32,304 nucleotides of DNA from a virus, in IMG/VR virus record IMGVR_UViG_3300021407_000386, positions 1-32,304 of that record. One strand, 5' to 3'. Under the pieces are notes generated by a model. It ran no database searches and was not told where the DNA came from. It saw only the letters and a program-made list of their open reading frames with translations. Below, piece by piece: positions 15,956 through 24,390 of the stretch; within the stretch, counting starts at the first letter, position 1; each line of letters opens with the position of its first letter. The position numbers were made by a program, and so were the translations under genes.

Positions 15956-16324
15956 TCACGACGTAACCGGATGCGGCTCCGTTGATTCCTTGGCATTCCA
16001 TCCGCAGCTGGGGCAGGTATTCATGGCCCCGATAGGCTCGCACTTCGCGGTGCTTTCGGGACGCGGCGGCGGCACGGGACGCGGTGGCTCGACCTTCGGC
16101 ATCACCTTCGGCCCTATCAACTCCAGCGGATGCGGCTCGGCGCCAGCGATAGGGTCACCGAAGATATAGCCGCAGCCCTCCACCTGACACGCCTGCCCCG
16201 CCGATGCGAGAACGGGTGGGTGGGTGGCGCGTTTCGCCGGATCGACAACGACCGGAGGCGGCTCTTCGATGGGCGGAGTTTCAAACATGGGGGTTTCTTC
16301 CGGCTTGACTTCCTCTTCTGACAT
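15956..16324 (-). CDS. Proline-rich zinc-ribbon-like protein
   Basis: 122 residues from ATG 16324, which has an ideal AAGGAG site at six bases; an in-frame ATG at 16369 adds 15 residues but has a weak site. The first 40 residues are acidic and Pro-rich. Two cysteine pairs (CQVEGCGYIF and CPSCGW) near residues 46-51 and 103-106 could bind one zinc ion, with a Pro-rich loop between them. One of several small Cys-pair proteins downstream of the portal gene. Function unknown. Confidence 0.6.
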   Translation of the reverse strand: MSEEEVKPEETPMFETPPIEEPPPVVVDPAKRATHPPVLASAGQACQVEGCGYIFGDPIAGAEPHPLELIGPKVMPKVEPPRPVPPPRPESTAKCEPIGAMNTCPSCGWNAKESTEPHPVTS

Positions 16325-16371
16325 TGCATTCTCCTTCGCCCAATGTTGTTTCTTCCATTGTTTAGCCATGT

Positions 16372-16839
16372 TCAGATTCTCGGTATTTCAATCCGTTGAT
16401 CCGCGTCCTTTTGGGCCGTCAGCCACGTTAAAACCATATCACCCTTGACCGCGCCTTCGATGACTCGCTGGTCGTGACTGTGAAGCAGCGGCCCCATCAA
16501 GTCCCCTAGTAAGTCGCGCGCCTCAGAATAGTCTTCTTGTGTCCAATCGTCTACGCAGAGTATGCCCTCTTTCGGTACTTCAAAAATCGGCTGTCCGTTA
16601 TTGTCGTAAACCACGTCCTCAGCGATCACCTTCATCAAGGAAATGGATGCGTTCCACATCGGCGGCTTCATGTAGGTCGCGAGATGAAGTCGGAGCGCCC
16701 ACGGCCCCAAGCGAACCCCGTAGTCATCGATCAGCGCCATTCTCACATCGTAAGCAGGGTTGCACCGCGCAATATCGCGCTGGCGCTTGCACGTCTCCTT
16801 CCACTCGGCGATTTCTTTAGCGTTTAAGTTTTGACTCAC
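16372..16839 (-). CDS. Hypothetical protein
   Basis: 155 residues. I chose GTG 16839 because it overlaps the stop of a 43-codon ORF as GTGA; an in-frame GTG at 16854 is the alternative. The N-terminus is helical and charged (NAKEIAEWKETCKRQRDIAR); the middle mixes strands and aromatic residues (ILCVDDWTQEDYSEARDLL). No recognised domain. The gene belongs to the run of small coupled genes between the portal and the glycosyltransferase. Confidence 0.7.
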   Translation of the reverse strand: MSQNLNAKEIAEWKETCKRQRDIARCNPAYDVRMALIDDYGVRLGPWALRLHLATYMKPPMWNASISLMKVIAEDVVYDNNGQPIFEVPKEGILCVDDWTQEDYSEARDLLGDLMGPLLHSHDQRVIEGAVKGDMVLTWLTAQKDADQRIEIPRI

Positions 16840-16967
16840 TGCGCTTCCATCCACTCACACAAGTTGTCTGGCTTTGTCGGTATGCGCGGGATAGACCAGA
16901 TCTTCCGACCGAGCCAATTCAACTTCGCATCCGCGAGAACCATTTCGTATATCCAGGATGGAATCAT
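16836..16967 (-). CDS. 43-residue micro-protein
   Basis: An ATG at 16967 overlaps the upstream stop (ATGA), and the stop at 16836-16838 overlaps the next GTG (GTGA). The product runs MIPSWIYEMVLADAKLNWLG and ends CEWMEAQ. It is rich in Trp and basic residues. Exact coupling at both ends and the filling of an otherwise empty 120-base gap argue that it is real. No family recognised. Confidence 0.6.
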   Translation of the reverse strand: MIPSWIYEMVLADAKLNWLGRKIWSIPRIPTKPDNLCEWMEAQ

Positions 16968-17389
16968 CGTCGTATCGTGATGCTGTCGCTCGGCCCCTCT
17001 TCAGGCTCGGCGAATGGGTTTACGTTCCCGATAGTCATTTGCCGACGCGCACGCTCGATCTGAAATTCCCTGTTGCGGTCGTGCATCAGGTAGTCGCACT
17101 CTTCGCAAGTATCTTCAAGGCGCTTGTCGCAGGTCCATGCGAGTCGCTTGCAGTTGACGCACTCGACGCGCGCGATGACGATGTGGCTCGTGACGGCTCC
17201 GTGTTTGGCCGTCTTGAGCACCCAATACGGCAAATCTTCGCGCAGCACTCCGGCAAAGTTAAAATTCGGATCGATAGTCGGTGCGTGAATCGGCCCGAGC
17301 GGACGTACCGGCTCAGGCTTTCCCGTCGAAGGCGGCGGCTTCGGCATCCGCTCCATCACTGGCCGCGTGCTCTTTGGCTTTCTCGGCAT
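16964..17389 (-). CDS. Small zinc-finger-like protein
   Basis: 141 residues. The N-terminal 40 are Pro/Lys-rich (MPRKPKSTRPVMERM). Residues about 75-102 hold CVNCKRLAWTCDKR and CEECD, two close CxxC pairs that could bind zinc. The C-terminus (FQIERARRQMTIGNVNPFAE) is helical then acidic. With the first ATG it overlaps the previous gene by 77 bases; ATGs at 17356 and 17347 would shorten this. An AGGGG site ten bases before 17389 favours the first. Nucleic-acid or protein binding is possible but not shown. Confidence 0.6.
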   Translation of the reverse strand: MPRKPKSTRPVMERMPKPPPSTGKPEPVRPLGPIHAPTIDPNFNFAGVLREDLPYWVLKTAKHGAVTSHIVIARVECVNCKRLAWTCDKRLEDTCEECDYLMHDRNREFQIERARRQMTIGNVNPFAEPEEGPSDSITIRR

Positions 17390-17648
17390 TTAGCAAGTAC
17401 CCCTCTGCGAACAGGTATCCTTCCGCTGGGGTGAGGATGCCTTTCTTGACGAGTTGCGTGCCGTAGGTCGGTGCGTCGGGCGCGTCGTCGAAGTCGTAGC
17501 GCTCCGCCAGGTTCGCGAGGATCGCCATTGCACTGCGCATCCCCACCTTGCCAAGCATGCCCCGATTCCAGCAGTGCAAGGTGAGTATCTCATTGGCCGA
17601 TATCTCCAGCTTCGTCGCTATCCTCGCCAAGCACTCCAACAGTTCCAT
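17313..17648 (-). CDS. Hypothetical helical protein
   Basis: 111 residues. An AAAGGA site eight bases upstream supports ATG 17648, although this makes a 59-base overlap with the preceding gene. The N-terminal half (ECLARIATKLEISANEIL, then MRSAMAILANLAERYDF) is helical and of normal protein-like composition; a short acidic Ala-rich tail follows. No recognised family. Confidence 0.6.
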   Translation of the reverse strand: MELLECLARIATKLEISANEILTLHCWNRGMLGKVGMRSAMAILANLAERYDFDDAPDAPTYGTQLVKKGILTPAEGYLFAEGYLLNAEKAKEHAASDGADAEAAAFDGKA

Positions 17649-18198
17649 TAGTTATTCCTTTGAGCGGATCGAACATCTTGGGTTCTTCGGCGGCGTTCGG
17701 ATGAATTACTATCTTGCCTTGCGGCGGCGGAAGTAGCGCGGCGTTGGGTTGCGGGACAACGGGCTTCTGCCTTGACTTAGGCGGAGCGGCATTGAACATT
17801 TGCGCCGCTATATTTTGTCCCTGCCGATCCTGCGCGGCACCACCGAGTTCGTATTGCCCGTGCACTTCGCAGAGCCAGCCGGTTTTCGTCTCATTCATCA
17901 CAACACCCTGCCGCCCGCAATAGATACACGGATTTTGCACTATGGGTGCTGGAATTGGTGGCGGCGGGTTGCCTGTGAGTAGCGTCGCCGTATCGTGCGT
18001 GCGTGAAACCTTGAAGCCTTCGGCGCGGAGCAACCGCGTCAGTTCTTCCAACTGCTCACCCACATATTCCAAGACGGCAACCTTACGCGCTTCGATGGCT
18101 GCCTGCTTCATCTGGTCAGTGGCGCGGGCGCGTATCTTCGACTTCACCGACTTGCGCCGACGACGGACGATCTTCAGTTTGGGTTCAGAGTCCGCCAT
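17590..18198 (-). CDS. Basic, Cys-motif protein after the portal
   Basis: 202 residues, overlapping the end of the portal gene by 14 bases. The N-terminus is very basic (KLKIVRRRRKSVKSKIRARA), followed by a helix, a Pro-rich loop (NPPPPIPAPIV) and CIYCGR ... CEVHG, which looks like a zinc-binding knuckle (Cys2-Cys-His). The C-terminal half is Gln/Pro-rich and acidic at the end. The basic head and the finger could bind nucleic acid. No named family. Confidence 0.7.
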   Translation of the reverse strand: MADSEPKLKIVRRRRKSVKSKIRARATDQMKQAAIEARKVAVLEYVGEQLEELTRLLRAEGFKVSRTHDTATLLTGNPPPPIPAPIVQNPCIYCGRQGVVMNETKTGWLCEVHGQYELGGAAQDRQGQNIAAQMFNAAPPKSRQKPVVPQPNAALLPPPQGKIVIHPNAAEEPKMFDPLKGITNGTVGVLGEDSDEAGDIGQ

Positions 18199-20182
18199 TG
18201 TCGTTCACCTGCGGTGGCCCCTGCATCTGCTGCTTGGCCTTTGCGATTCTGTCGTGTAACAGCTTTTGGTGATCCAAATTCTTTTGATGAGAAAGTTCAG
18301 AACTCTTTAGTAGCGTAGTGGACGTGAGTTCCGCAATATCGAGGTTCGACTTTCTGTCTATGGCCTTCGCCTCGGCGAGCGAGCGCTGCGTGTCGGCGTC
18401 CAACTTCTTGATCTTCGCCTGCGTCATGTTCGGATCTTCAGTCTTACCCTGCTTTTGCGGCTTCTGCGGCTGCTGACCGGCCTGCTGCGCCAACTCCTGC
18501 AACTCCGCCACGATCTGCGCGGGCAGCGGGCTGAACTTCATTGCTTTAAGCAGGAATTGTTGCCCGATAGGCGATTTCATCAGCGGTCCCGCTATTTGTA
18601 GCAAATCGGTCCAAATCTGCTGCTTGAGATTCGGGTTGTGACGAATCGAATCGTCCAGAATCATGTCGTACTGGTCTTGCGCGGGCAGTTCGGACTTTAA
18701 CAAGGGGATTGCCTTGGAGTTGAACTGCCCCCCGACGCGGACCAACTGCCCGTAGCTCCAATACTCTCGGACGAAATCGAGCACGGTGGTGAACTGCTGC
18801 TTGCGGAATCGGGAAATGTTGTCCCAGAACCAGCCGAGAATAATCAGACCACCCTGAACACGGGCACCGATAGTCGGTCCCGTAGATTCGCCTGTCGCGA
18901 TGCCGAGCATTTCGTCGCTCACGCCGCTGATCCGCGACATCGAAGTCTTCGCTTCCTGAAAGAGCATCGGCGGCACTTGCGAGATTTGCGTTGGTTGTCG
19001 CTGCACGATGTCGGTTGCGATAGTCGCTTCCGGATTTACTTCAATCCAGCTGTCGGGCTTCGCGTATTGGTCCTTAGCTGAATTCACGTCAGCAAAAGTT
19101 CCCGTCTTGAAGAACACGCCGCCTTTCGCGTTTGTGATGTACTGAGTCACCAACGACGAGATGGCCTTGTTCATCGTGTTCTGCGGGTCCTTCAGAGACC
19201 GCACGATGCCGTACCAGGTTTTCTTGACTTCGTCGTACTGACCCGTGCAGCAATGGAACGACCACTGCCCCGGCAACACGACTTCATCTTCGAGCACGAC
19301 GCCTAGCGACACGTAGACTTGCTTGTAGAGCGGTTTGAGTTGGCGCACCGCCTTGGGCATCGGCTGGCCCGCGAGCTGGTTGCGCTTTTCGAGCGCGCCC
19401 CATTCGTCTTCGGTGAGAGTTTTCAGTCCTTGCGGGTCTTGCGGGTCTGCGATTCTCCAGATAGGCACCATGTCGCGCCACTGGTACTGGATCACCGAGA
19501 GAGAATTATTTACGTCGCTACGCTGGCCGACCTGTGGGTTAGCCTGCTCGTTCGCGCGAGAGTAGTAAGGCGTGACGAGTTCGTACTTGTTTACGTCGTT
19601 CTCTTCGTAGTAGACGGCGGCTTCGTCCACCTTCTCGATCATGCCGGGGAAGCGCTTCTTGAAATCTCTTCGGGACCAATCCTTCTTGCGCGCACGCCAC
19701 TTCGAGTCGCCGAGATTTTCCTGCGTTGCCTTCGTATCCCAATACATTTCTTCGTAGGGGATTCGGCGAACGACGATTCTCCCGTCGGGGTCGTCATCGT
19801 AACTGGTGCTCGTTTCGCCCCAGCCCATACCAACGACTGCCGTGTCCTTGAAGATGCCAGAATCTTCCATCTCGCCGTCGCACATATCCATCGCGGTCGC
19901 TACTGCTTCGCTCGCGAGGTCGCCAGCGGCGTCGTGAATTATGTCTGAATCGATCTGGCGGGAGACGGCGTGAACGTCCTGCCGGTTCAATCGTTCAAGG
20001 CCAGAGATGGCGTCTATCTTGTCGCCGATTTCGTTGAAGACGAGCGCAGGACGGCGAAGCTGCTCCATCCGCATGCGGTCGAGGTCGGGCCACTGGTGCC
20101 CGTGATAGTAACGCGAGTCTTCTTTAGCGGAGTTGCGAAACGTGTTGACACCAGCGCCCGAAGACGCCATGTCGCGCATCAC
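18185..20182 (-). CDS. Portal protein (P22-like)
   Basis: 665 residues from the first standard start (GTG 20182, then ATG 20179). Family features are YYHGHQWPDLDRMRMEQL followed by RPALVFNEIGDKIDAISGLE, then VVRRIPYEEMYWDT, and the RSLKDPQNTMNKAISSLVTQ helix, all typical of P22-type portals. The dodecameric portal forms the DNA channel at one vertex and docks terminase and adaptor. The C-terminal 130 residues are Gln/Lys-rich coiled coil. The frame is open a further 43 codons upstream to the previous stop, with coding-like composition and a strong ribosome-binding site before an ATC codon, so the true start may lie at 20299. Confidence 0.9.
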   Translation of the reverse strand: MMRDMASSGAGVNTFRNSAKEDSRYYHGHQWPDLDRMRMEQLRRPALVFNEIGDKIDAISGLERLNRQDVHAVSRQIDSDIIHDAAGDLASEAVATAMDMCDGEMEDSGIFKDTAVVGMGWGETSTSYDDDPDGRIVVRRIPYEEMYWDTKATQENLGDSKWRARKKDWSRRDFKKRFPGMIEKVDEAAVYYEENDVNKYELVTPYYSRANEQANPQVGQRSDVNNSLSVIQYQWRDMVPIWRIADPQDPQGLKTLTEDEWGALEKRNQLAGQPMPKAVRQLKPLYKQVYVSLGVVLEDEVVLPGQWSFHCCTGQYDEVKKTWYGIVRSLKDPQNTMNKAISSLVTQYITNAKGGVFFKTGTFADVNSAKDQYAKPDSWIEVNPEATIATDIVQRQPTQISQVPPMLFQEAKTSMSRISGVSDEMLGIATGESTGPTIGARVQGGLIILGWFWDNISRFRKQQFTTVLDFVREYWSYGQLVRVGGQFNSKAIPLLKSELPAQDQYDMILDDSIRHNPNLKQQIWTDLLQIAGPLMKSPIGQQFLLKAMKFSPLPAQIVAELQELAQQAGQQPQKPQKQGKTEDPNMTQAKIKKLDADTQRSLAEAKAIDRKSNLDIAELTSTTLLKSSELSHQKNLDHQKLLHDRIAKAKQQMQGPPQVNDNGGL

Positions 20183-20299
20183 CTGCTCGGAAATTTTCTG
20201 CTTTTCGGGATCTTCGTTCGCAGTGAACGCGAAGCTAAGTTTGCTCGACGGGGAATCCTGACCTTGGTCGGTCAGGGAGCGTAAAAGATCCTCGGCGAT

Positions 20300-20313
20300 T
20301 TCCTTCTCTCCTC
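20300..20313 (-). promoter_or_regulatory. Strong ribosome-binding-site-like sequence before a non-standard portal start
   Basis: Directly after the upstream stop, the minus strand reads GAGGAGAGAAGGAA followed by ATC GCC GAG GAT in the portal frame. It is the best Shine-Dalgarno match in this region, yet no ATG, GTG or TTG follows within range. Either ATC (20297-20299) is used or a base differs from the original (ATG). Confidence 0.5.
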
Positions 20314-20890
20314 AGTGCCCGATGCAGATACATCCGAACGTGTCGCCCGACGTGAGTCCACTCACGGTGATATTCACGCCTGTGCTGTAGGCGACTTTCA
20401 ATCCTGCGGCTGTCGTATTGTCCGAGCAAGTACACACCGGCTGCGCAGTGTAGGCCGTATTGAAAATAACTGTGCAGGCTGTCACCGCGCCCGCTGCCAC
20501 CTGAAACGCCGTGTCGGTCGAGGTCGCTGTGACTGTATTCGTGCCGCAACTCGATGTGGTCGGAATTGTCGCCGTTCCCAACTGCGAGTTCAGGTGCCCG
20601 CCATTGGTCAACGAGACGGTGCGGTCTGTTGTTCCGGTGAATGTCGCGCTAGTAGCCGACAACGTAGTCACGACCGAAGACGGCGCTACGAATGCCGTCC
20701 CGTTCCAGACGTAAAAGGCCCTCGCCGTGCTGTCGAGGCAGAACGCTTTGCCCGCAGCCATCGGCGGCGTCTGCGGAACATAACTCGTGCAACTTGATTC
20801 GCTGTAGTACCAGTTGTCGAAAATGAAGGCGTTCGCACGCCCGCAAAGCGCGAAGAGAACCAGCGCGACGGCGATTACTCGGATCTTCAT
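20312..20890 (-). CDS. Exported beta-rich, cysteine-containing protein
   Basis: 192 residues. MKIRVIAVALVLFALCGRAN followed by AF is a signal peptide (cleavage near ANA-F). The middle contains Thr/Ser-rich beta repeats (TTLSATSATFTGTTDRTVSL) and the C-terminus a Cys-rich beta domain (VTACTVIFNTAYTAQPVCTC and GDTFGCICIGH), similar in style to C-terminal domains of phage fibres. The ATG follows the previous stop without a gap. Virion or surface role unknown; the signal peptide implies export. Confidence 0.8.
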   Translation of the reverse strand: MKIRVIAVALVLFALCGRANAFIFDNWYYSESSCTSYVPQTPPMAAGKAFCLDSTARAFYVWNGTAFVAPSSVVTTLSATSATFTGTTDRTVSLTNGGHLNSQLGTATIPTTSSCGTNTVTATSTDTAFQVAAGAVTACTVIFNTAYTAQPVCTCSDNTTAAGLKVAYSTGVNITVSGLTSGDTFGCICIGH

Positions 20891-21370
20891 TTACATCGGA
20901 CCGGTGATCACGTACGTCATCCAGCCTACCGTGCCGGTCGTGCTCGCACCGCTCAGGATGCAGAGACTATTGCCAACCGTGCTGGTCAGCGTCGATGCGA
21001 CTGGCGGAACAACTAGTGACGAAGCGCCAGAGGCATTAATCGACAGCACCGTCGATGCCGGAATCGCGCCGGTCAGGGCTGTGGCCGCTGCTGCCGTCGC
21101 GCACGAGGTTCCCGTGCCGTACTCGATGGTCGAAGTGCCGCCAATCGAATCCAGCCACCATGAGCAGACATACACTGCTGAGTTCTGATTCGACGTGTTG
21201 TTGATGATGCGCGTGGTTGTCGCTGTCGCGATCGAAATCGGCACCGTGGTTTTCGAGTAGGTATTGCACGGGTCCTGGGAAATATTCGGCACCGCCTGCC
21301 CCATCGCGAGAGCCACATAGAACAACACCGCGAATACGACACCCGCCCCTGCCATCTTTTTGCCTGTCAT
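20891..21370 (-). CDS. Exported beta protein of phage fibre type
   Basis: 159 residues. The start (MTGKKMAGAGVVFAVLFYVA) is a signal peptide with cleavage near AMG-QA. The mature part (VPISIATATTTRIINNTSNQ, VYVCSWWLDSIGGTSTIEYG and GTSCATAAAATALTGAIPAS) resembles a small beta domain often carried by phage structural genes in which a strand with YVCS is followed by a Gly-Thr-rich hairpin. Four cysteines. Its ATG overlaps the stop of the 1001-residue protein (ATGA). It could be a surface attachment protein. Confidence 0.8.
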   Translation of the reverse strand: MTGKKMAGAGVVFAVLFYVALAMGQAVPNISQDPCNTYSKTTVPISIATATTTRIINNTSNQNSAVYVCSWWLDSIGGTSTIEYGTGTSCATAAAATALTGAIPASTVLSINASGASSLVVPPVASTLTSTVGNSLCILSGASTTGTVGWMTYVITGPM

Positions 21371-24300
21371 GCCGTTGCTCCTTGTTGCGCCATTATAGAC
21401 TTCAATTTTTGCATCGCAATAGCCATCTGCTTCGGATCGGTTGTTTTTGCACTGTCTTGGAGATGCTGCGCCAATGCTGAGAGGCCAAGTTCTCTCTCGC
21501 TTGGATCGGCAACAGCGAACGCATCTACCGCCTGCACTGGACTCATGCCTTGGAAGAGCCCTGCCACTCCGCCCTTATCCGGCTGCACCATCTTGGCGAT
21601 GTCAGTGTGCGTGAGCCTGCCGTTGCGGAGGTCGGCGTGAACCTCGGGCTCCTTGCCTTCGGCGATGTCCTTGTTCAAATCTTCGATACGCGAGGTGCGG
21701 GCTGGCGATACCGCTCCACGGGGTCCAGCGATGTTGACGGCCTTCTCATGCTCGACTTGCTTGACCATCGGGCCGGGGCCTTTCGATGGCGTGGGCTCGG
21801 ACATCGGACTTCCGCCGTGCTGAGTGATGTAATTCGTGATTCCGGCATTCACGGCGCTCTGTGCAAAGGTGTGAAGCGCAGCGGGCGTACCAGGATTTTG
21901 CAACCCACGGTAGAACGCCGCCGCCGCTTCTGGACTTTCCTGAATTGACGAGCGCCACAGCGCAGCGATTCCTTCGCGACCGAGCACAGCACCCGCACCG
22001 ATGCCACCTTCAACCAGCATGGGCGGGATGCGTCCCGTCATCGCTCCGTAGCCACCACCACCGATGGCACCGAAGGCTGCACGGCGCATAAGATAGCCTG
22101 CCCACTTGCCGCGAGCGGGACTGAATTCCTGAATCGCCTTCGCTGCCGCAGCCTGCGCATCTTGCGGTTGAAAGTTCCTCGCTGCCATCTGCGCATCGCG
22201 CGGCGCTTGAGACATCGACTGATACGCTGCGCCACCCGGAGTCTGCTGTCGTGCGGCCATGCCGCTCACGACCTGATTCGGATCAGGCGGCAGCGGTCCC
22301 TGCCCACGCCCAACATCCTGCGCCGCTTGTGCGGGCTGAATGTTGTTGAATTCCTGAATCGCAATCTGCGCTTTCTCAGCAGGCGTCTTGGCCGCGTCCA
22401 TTTTCAGCTTGATGCGAGCGCCGGTCGCCCCAAGCGCATTGGCGTCCTTATAGCCCTGCTTGATTACGTCGTTGTTGAACTGTATTTCAGCGTCGGCCTT
22501 CGCCTGCTGAATCTGTTGCTGCAACTTCGCTTTCGCATTTGGAGACGTGGCGAATATCTCATCCAGATTCTTCGCCTGCTTGTCGGCGTATACCCACGCT
22601 TCGGGCTTCGTGAGCGGTCCCTTAAAACCAAGTTGCGCGAGTATCGGCGCGTGGTCCGGACTGATTTTGCCACCCGTATTGATGTAATCCGCATACAGAT
22701 CGCGGAACTGCGGCTTCTCTTCAGGCGTCAGGCGCTTGACGAAATCCATGCCACGTTGCGGATTGTTGAATATCTCGCCAGAGACGTTGTGAAGTTCGCC
22801 TGCCTTTGGTTGCGACACTTTGCCGAGAAAATCGTAATCACCAAGTCCGCCGTTACGGAATGCTCGATAGCGATTATTCAGTTCCTTGAGCCGTGGCACG
22901 TTTGCGTTGTCGAGATCCTTCAGGACTGCCTCGCGCATCTCCCGTGCGACCAGACCGTCGTAGCTACCGGAATCGCCAGCCTGAGCACCCCATTTGCTGT
23001 TGAGTCCGATAGTCTTCCCGACAGTAGTACCCGTCGGCGCTTCTTCAGTCGGCGGCGTCGCCGCTGTTGGCCTGTTACCCTCAACCTTTACCAAGCCCGG
23101 TCGAATCCCCGGACCTTCAACGCTGGACTTGAGCTTTGCGGCATTCTTTAGCGTCAGCGCCTGCTCGGCGGGAGACATCGCCTTCCACTGTTTCGGCTTG
23201 ATGCCAAGCGCCATCGGACTAGGGGCGTCCGCCTTCGCTGCGCTAAGCTGATCCGATTCATCCAGCAGGCGTCGCGTCGATGCGCTCAACGCCCAATTCC
23301 CCGCTGTCGCTTGCGAATTCAATTTCTTGATCGCTGCGGCAGTGTTGGTCAGCGCAATAGGCTTGTCCCTGAACTGGCCCCGCACATCTTCGTATTCTTT
23401 GTTATATTCAGCGGTAGCTTCGTTGCTTTTCTTGAACAGAATGTCCCGTTTCACCGCTTCGTTCTGAACGAAGTTCGGATCAAAGCGAGACGAGCGTGTT
23501 TGTCCCGGTGTCTTGTTGAGCGTGCCCGCTACGGTCTCCTGTCGGGCTTCGGGAACGATTTGCTCCTGCAATTTGCCAGAAGTTTTCTGGAAATCTGCAT
23601 CGGCCTTTGCTTTCGCTTCATCGTGCGCGCGTGAAAATTCCGCCTGCTTGTCAGCGGCCTTTTGCGCTGCTGCTCGCCGTTCGCCGATTTGACCCGCCGT
23701 CGCGTTCTCGCGATCCTTCTGGGCCTTCTCGTAAGCATTCGCACGAGCGGCAAGATTCTTCTGCCCCGTCTGTTCAGCGGCGCCTCTCGCCGTAGCCTTG
23801 TTCGACGCCATCTCTCTGTTGGCTGCTTCGTCGAGTTTGGCTTGTTTATCAGCATTCGCCTGCTCGGTCGCTTGGGCAGCGCTGGCGCCAACGTCGCCCA
23901 GTTCCGATTTGCCCACCAACGAATCGAAGATCGGATTGACGATGCCGCCTGATATGACGCTGGCGGGTCCGCTCATGCCTTCGGTCGCGGCACCTACCGT
24001 GCCTTCGTAATTCGCTTCCTTCACTGTCGGCTCGGGCTGCTTGCTGCCGACCAGCTTGCCCATGTAGTAGCGCGCGGTGGGAGAAGCCATCGCCCCCAAC
24101 CCAGCCCCGGCCATCGCGCCCAGCGGAACAGTGACAATATCTCCGACCCCAAGTCCGCCGCCCGCGCCGAGTAACGCGCCCGTTTCTGCGCCTGCGATGA
24201 TCGGAGCCATGCCTGCGCCCTGCACGGCAACGTTCTGGCCCGCTTCTTTGGCGATCTGACCGTAGCTTTCAGACTTCTTGGGCGTAGCCGAGCCTATCGG

Positions 24301-24372
24301 CACCCACTTTCCGCCCTTCGGCTTCGTTGGGTCAGGATTAGCAGACGGGTCGTCTATCGCTACCCACGGCAT
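21367..24372 (-). CDS. Large internal virion / DNA-ejection protein
   Basis: 1001 residues from ATG 24372, preceded by GAGAG ten bases upstream; a TTG 129 bases further up has no ribosome-binding site. A Gly/Ala-rich hydrophobic segment (about 52-97, GAETGALLGAGGGLGVGDIV) could enter a membrane. A long charged Ala-rich coiled coil follows (about 145-250), then a helical middle, and a second Gly-rich hydrophobic stretch (AAFGAIGGGGYGAMTGRIPP) toward the C-terminus. Size, composition and the neighbouring Gln/Gly-rich proteins match the ejection proteins of podoviruses, which leave the head to form a channel through the envelope. No lysozyme motif was seen. Confidence 0.75.
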   Translation of the reverse strand: MPWVAIDDPSANPDPTKPKGGKWVPIGSATPKKSESYGQIAKEAGQNVAVQGAGMAPIIAGAETGALLGAGGGLGVGDIVTVPLGAMAGAGLGAMASPTARYYMGKLVGSKQPEPTVKEANYEGTVGAATEGMSGPASVISGGIVNPIFDSLVGKSELGDVGASAAQATEQANADKQAKLDEAANREMASNKATARGAAEQTGQKNLAARANAYEKAQKDRENATAGQIGERRAAAQKAADKQAEFSRAHDEAKAKADADFQKTSGKLQEQIVPEARQETVAGTLNKTPGQTRSSRFDPNFVQNEAVKRDILFKKSNEATAEYNKEYEDVRGQFRDKPIALTNTAAAIKKLNSQATAGNWALSASTRRLLDESDQLSAAKADAPSPMALGIKPKQWKAMSPAEQALTLKNAAKLKSSVEGPGIRPGLVKVEGNRPTAATPPTEEAPTGTTVGKTIGLNSKWGAQAGDSGSYDGLVAREMREAVLKDLDNANVPRLKELNNRYRAFRNGGLGDYDFLGKVSQPKAGELHNVSGEIFNNPQRGMDFVKRLTPEEKPQFRDLYADYINTGGKISPDHAPILAQLGFKGPLTKPEAWVYADKQAKNLDEIFATSPNAKAKLQQQIQQAKADAEIQFNNDVIKQGYKDANALGATGARIKLKMDAAKTPAEKAQIAIQEFNNIQPAQAAQDVGRGQGPLPPDPNQVVSGMAARQQTPGGAAYQSMSQAPRDAQMAARNFQPQDAQAAAAKAIQEFSPARGKWAGYLMRRAAFGAIGGGGYGAMTGRIPPMLVEGGIGAGAVLGREGIAALWRSSIQESPEAAAAFYRGLQNPGTPAALHTFAQSAVNAGITNYITQHGGSPMSEPTPSKGPGPMVKQVEHEKAVNIAGPRGAVSPARTSRIEDLNKDIAEGKEPEVHADLRNGRLTHTDIAKMVQPDKGGVAGLFQGMSPVQAVDAFAVADPSERELGLSALAQHLQDSAKTTDPKQMAIAMQKLKSIMAQQGATA

Positions 24373-24390
24373 TTTGCTATCGCTCTCAGC

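Noticed and set aside
19319-19948. 209-codon plus-strand frame
   Set aside because: It is opposite the portal gene, whose family signature is clear.
22162-23151. 329-codon plus-strand frame
   Set aside because: It is opposite the 1001-residue coiled-coil protein; high Arg, Leu and Ile content is typical of antisense translation.
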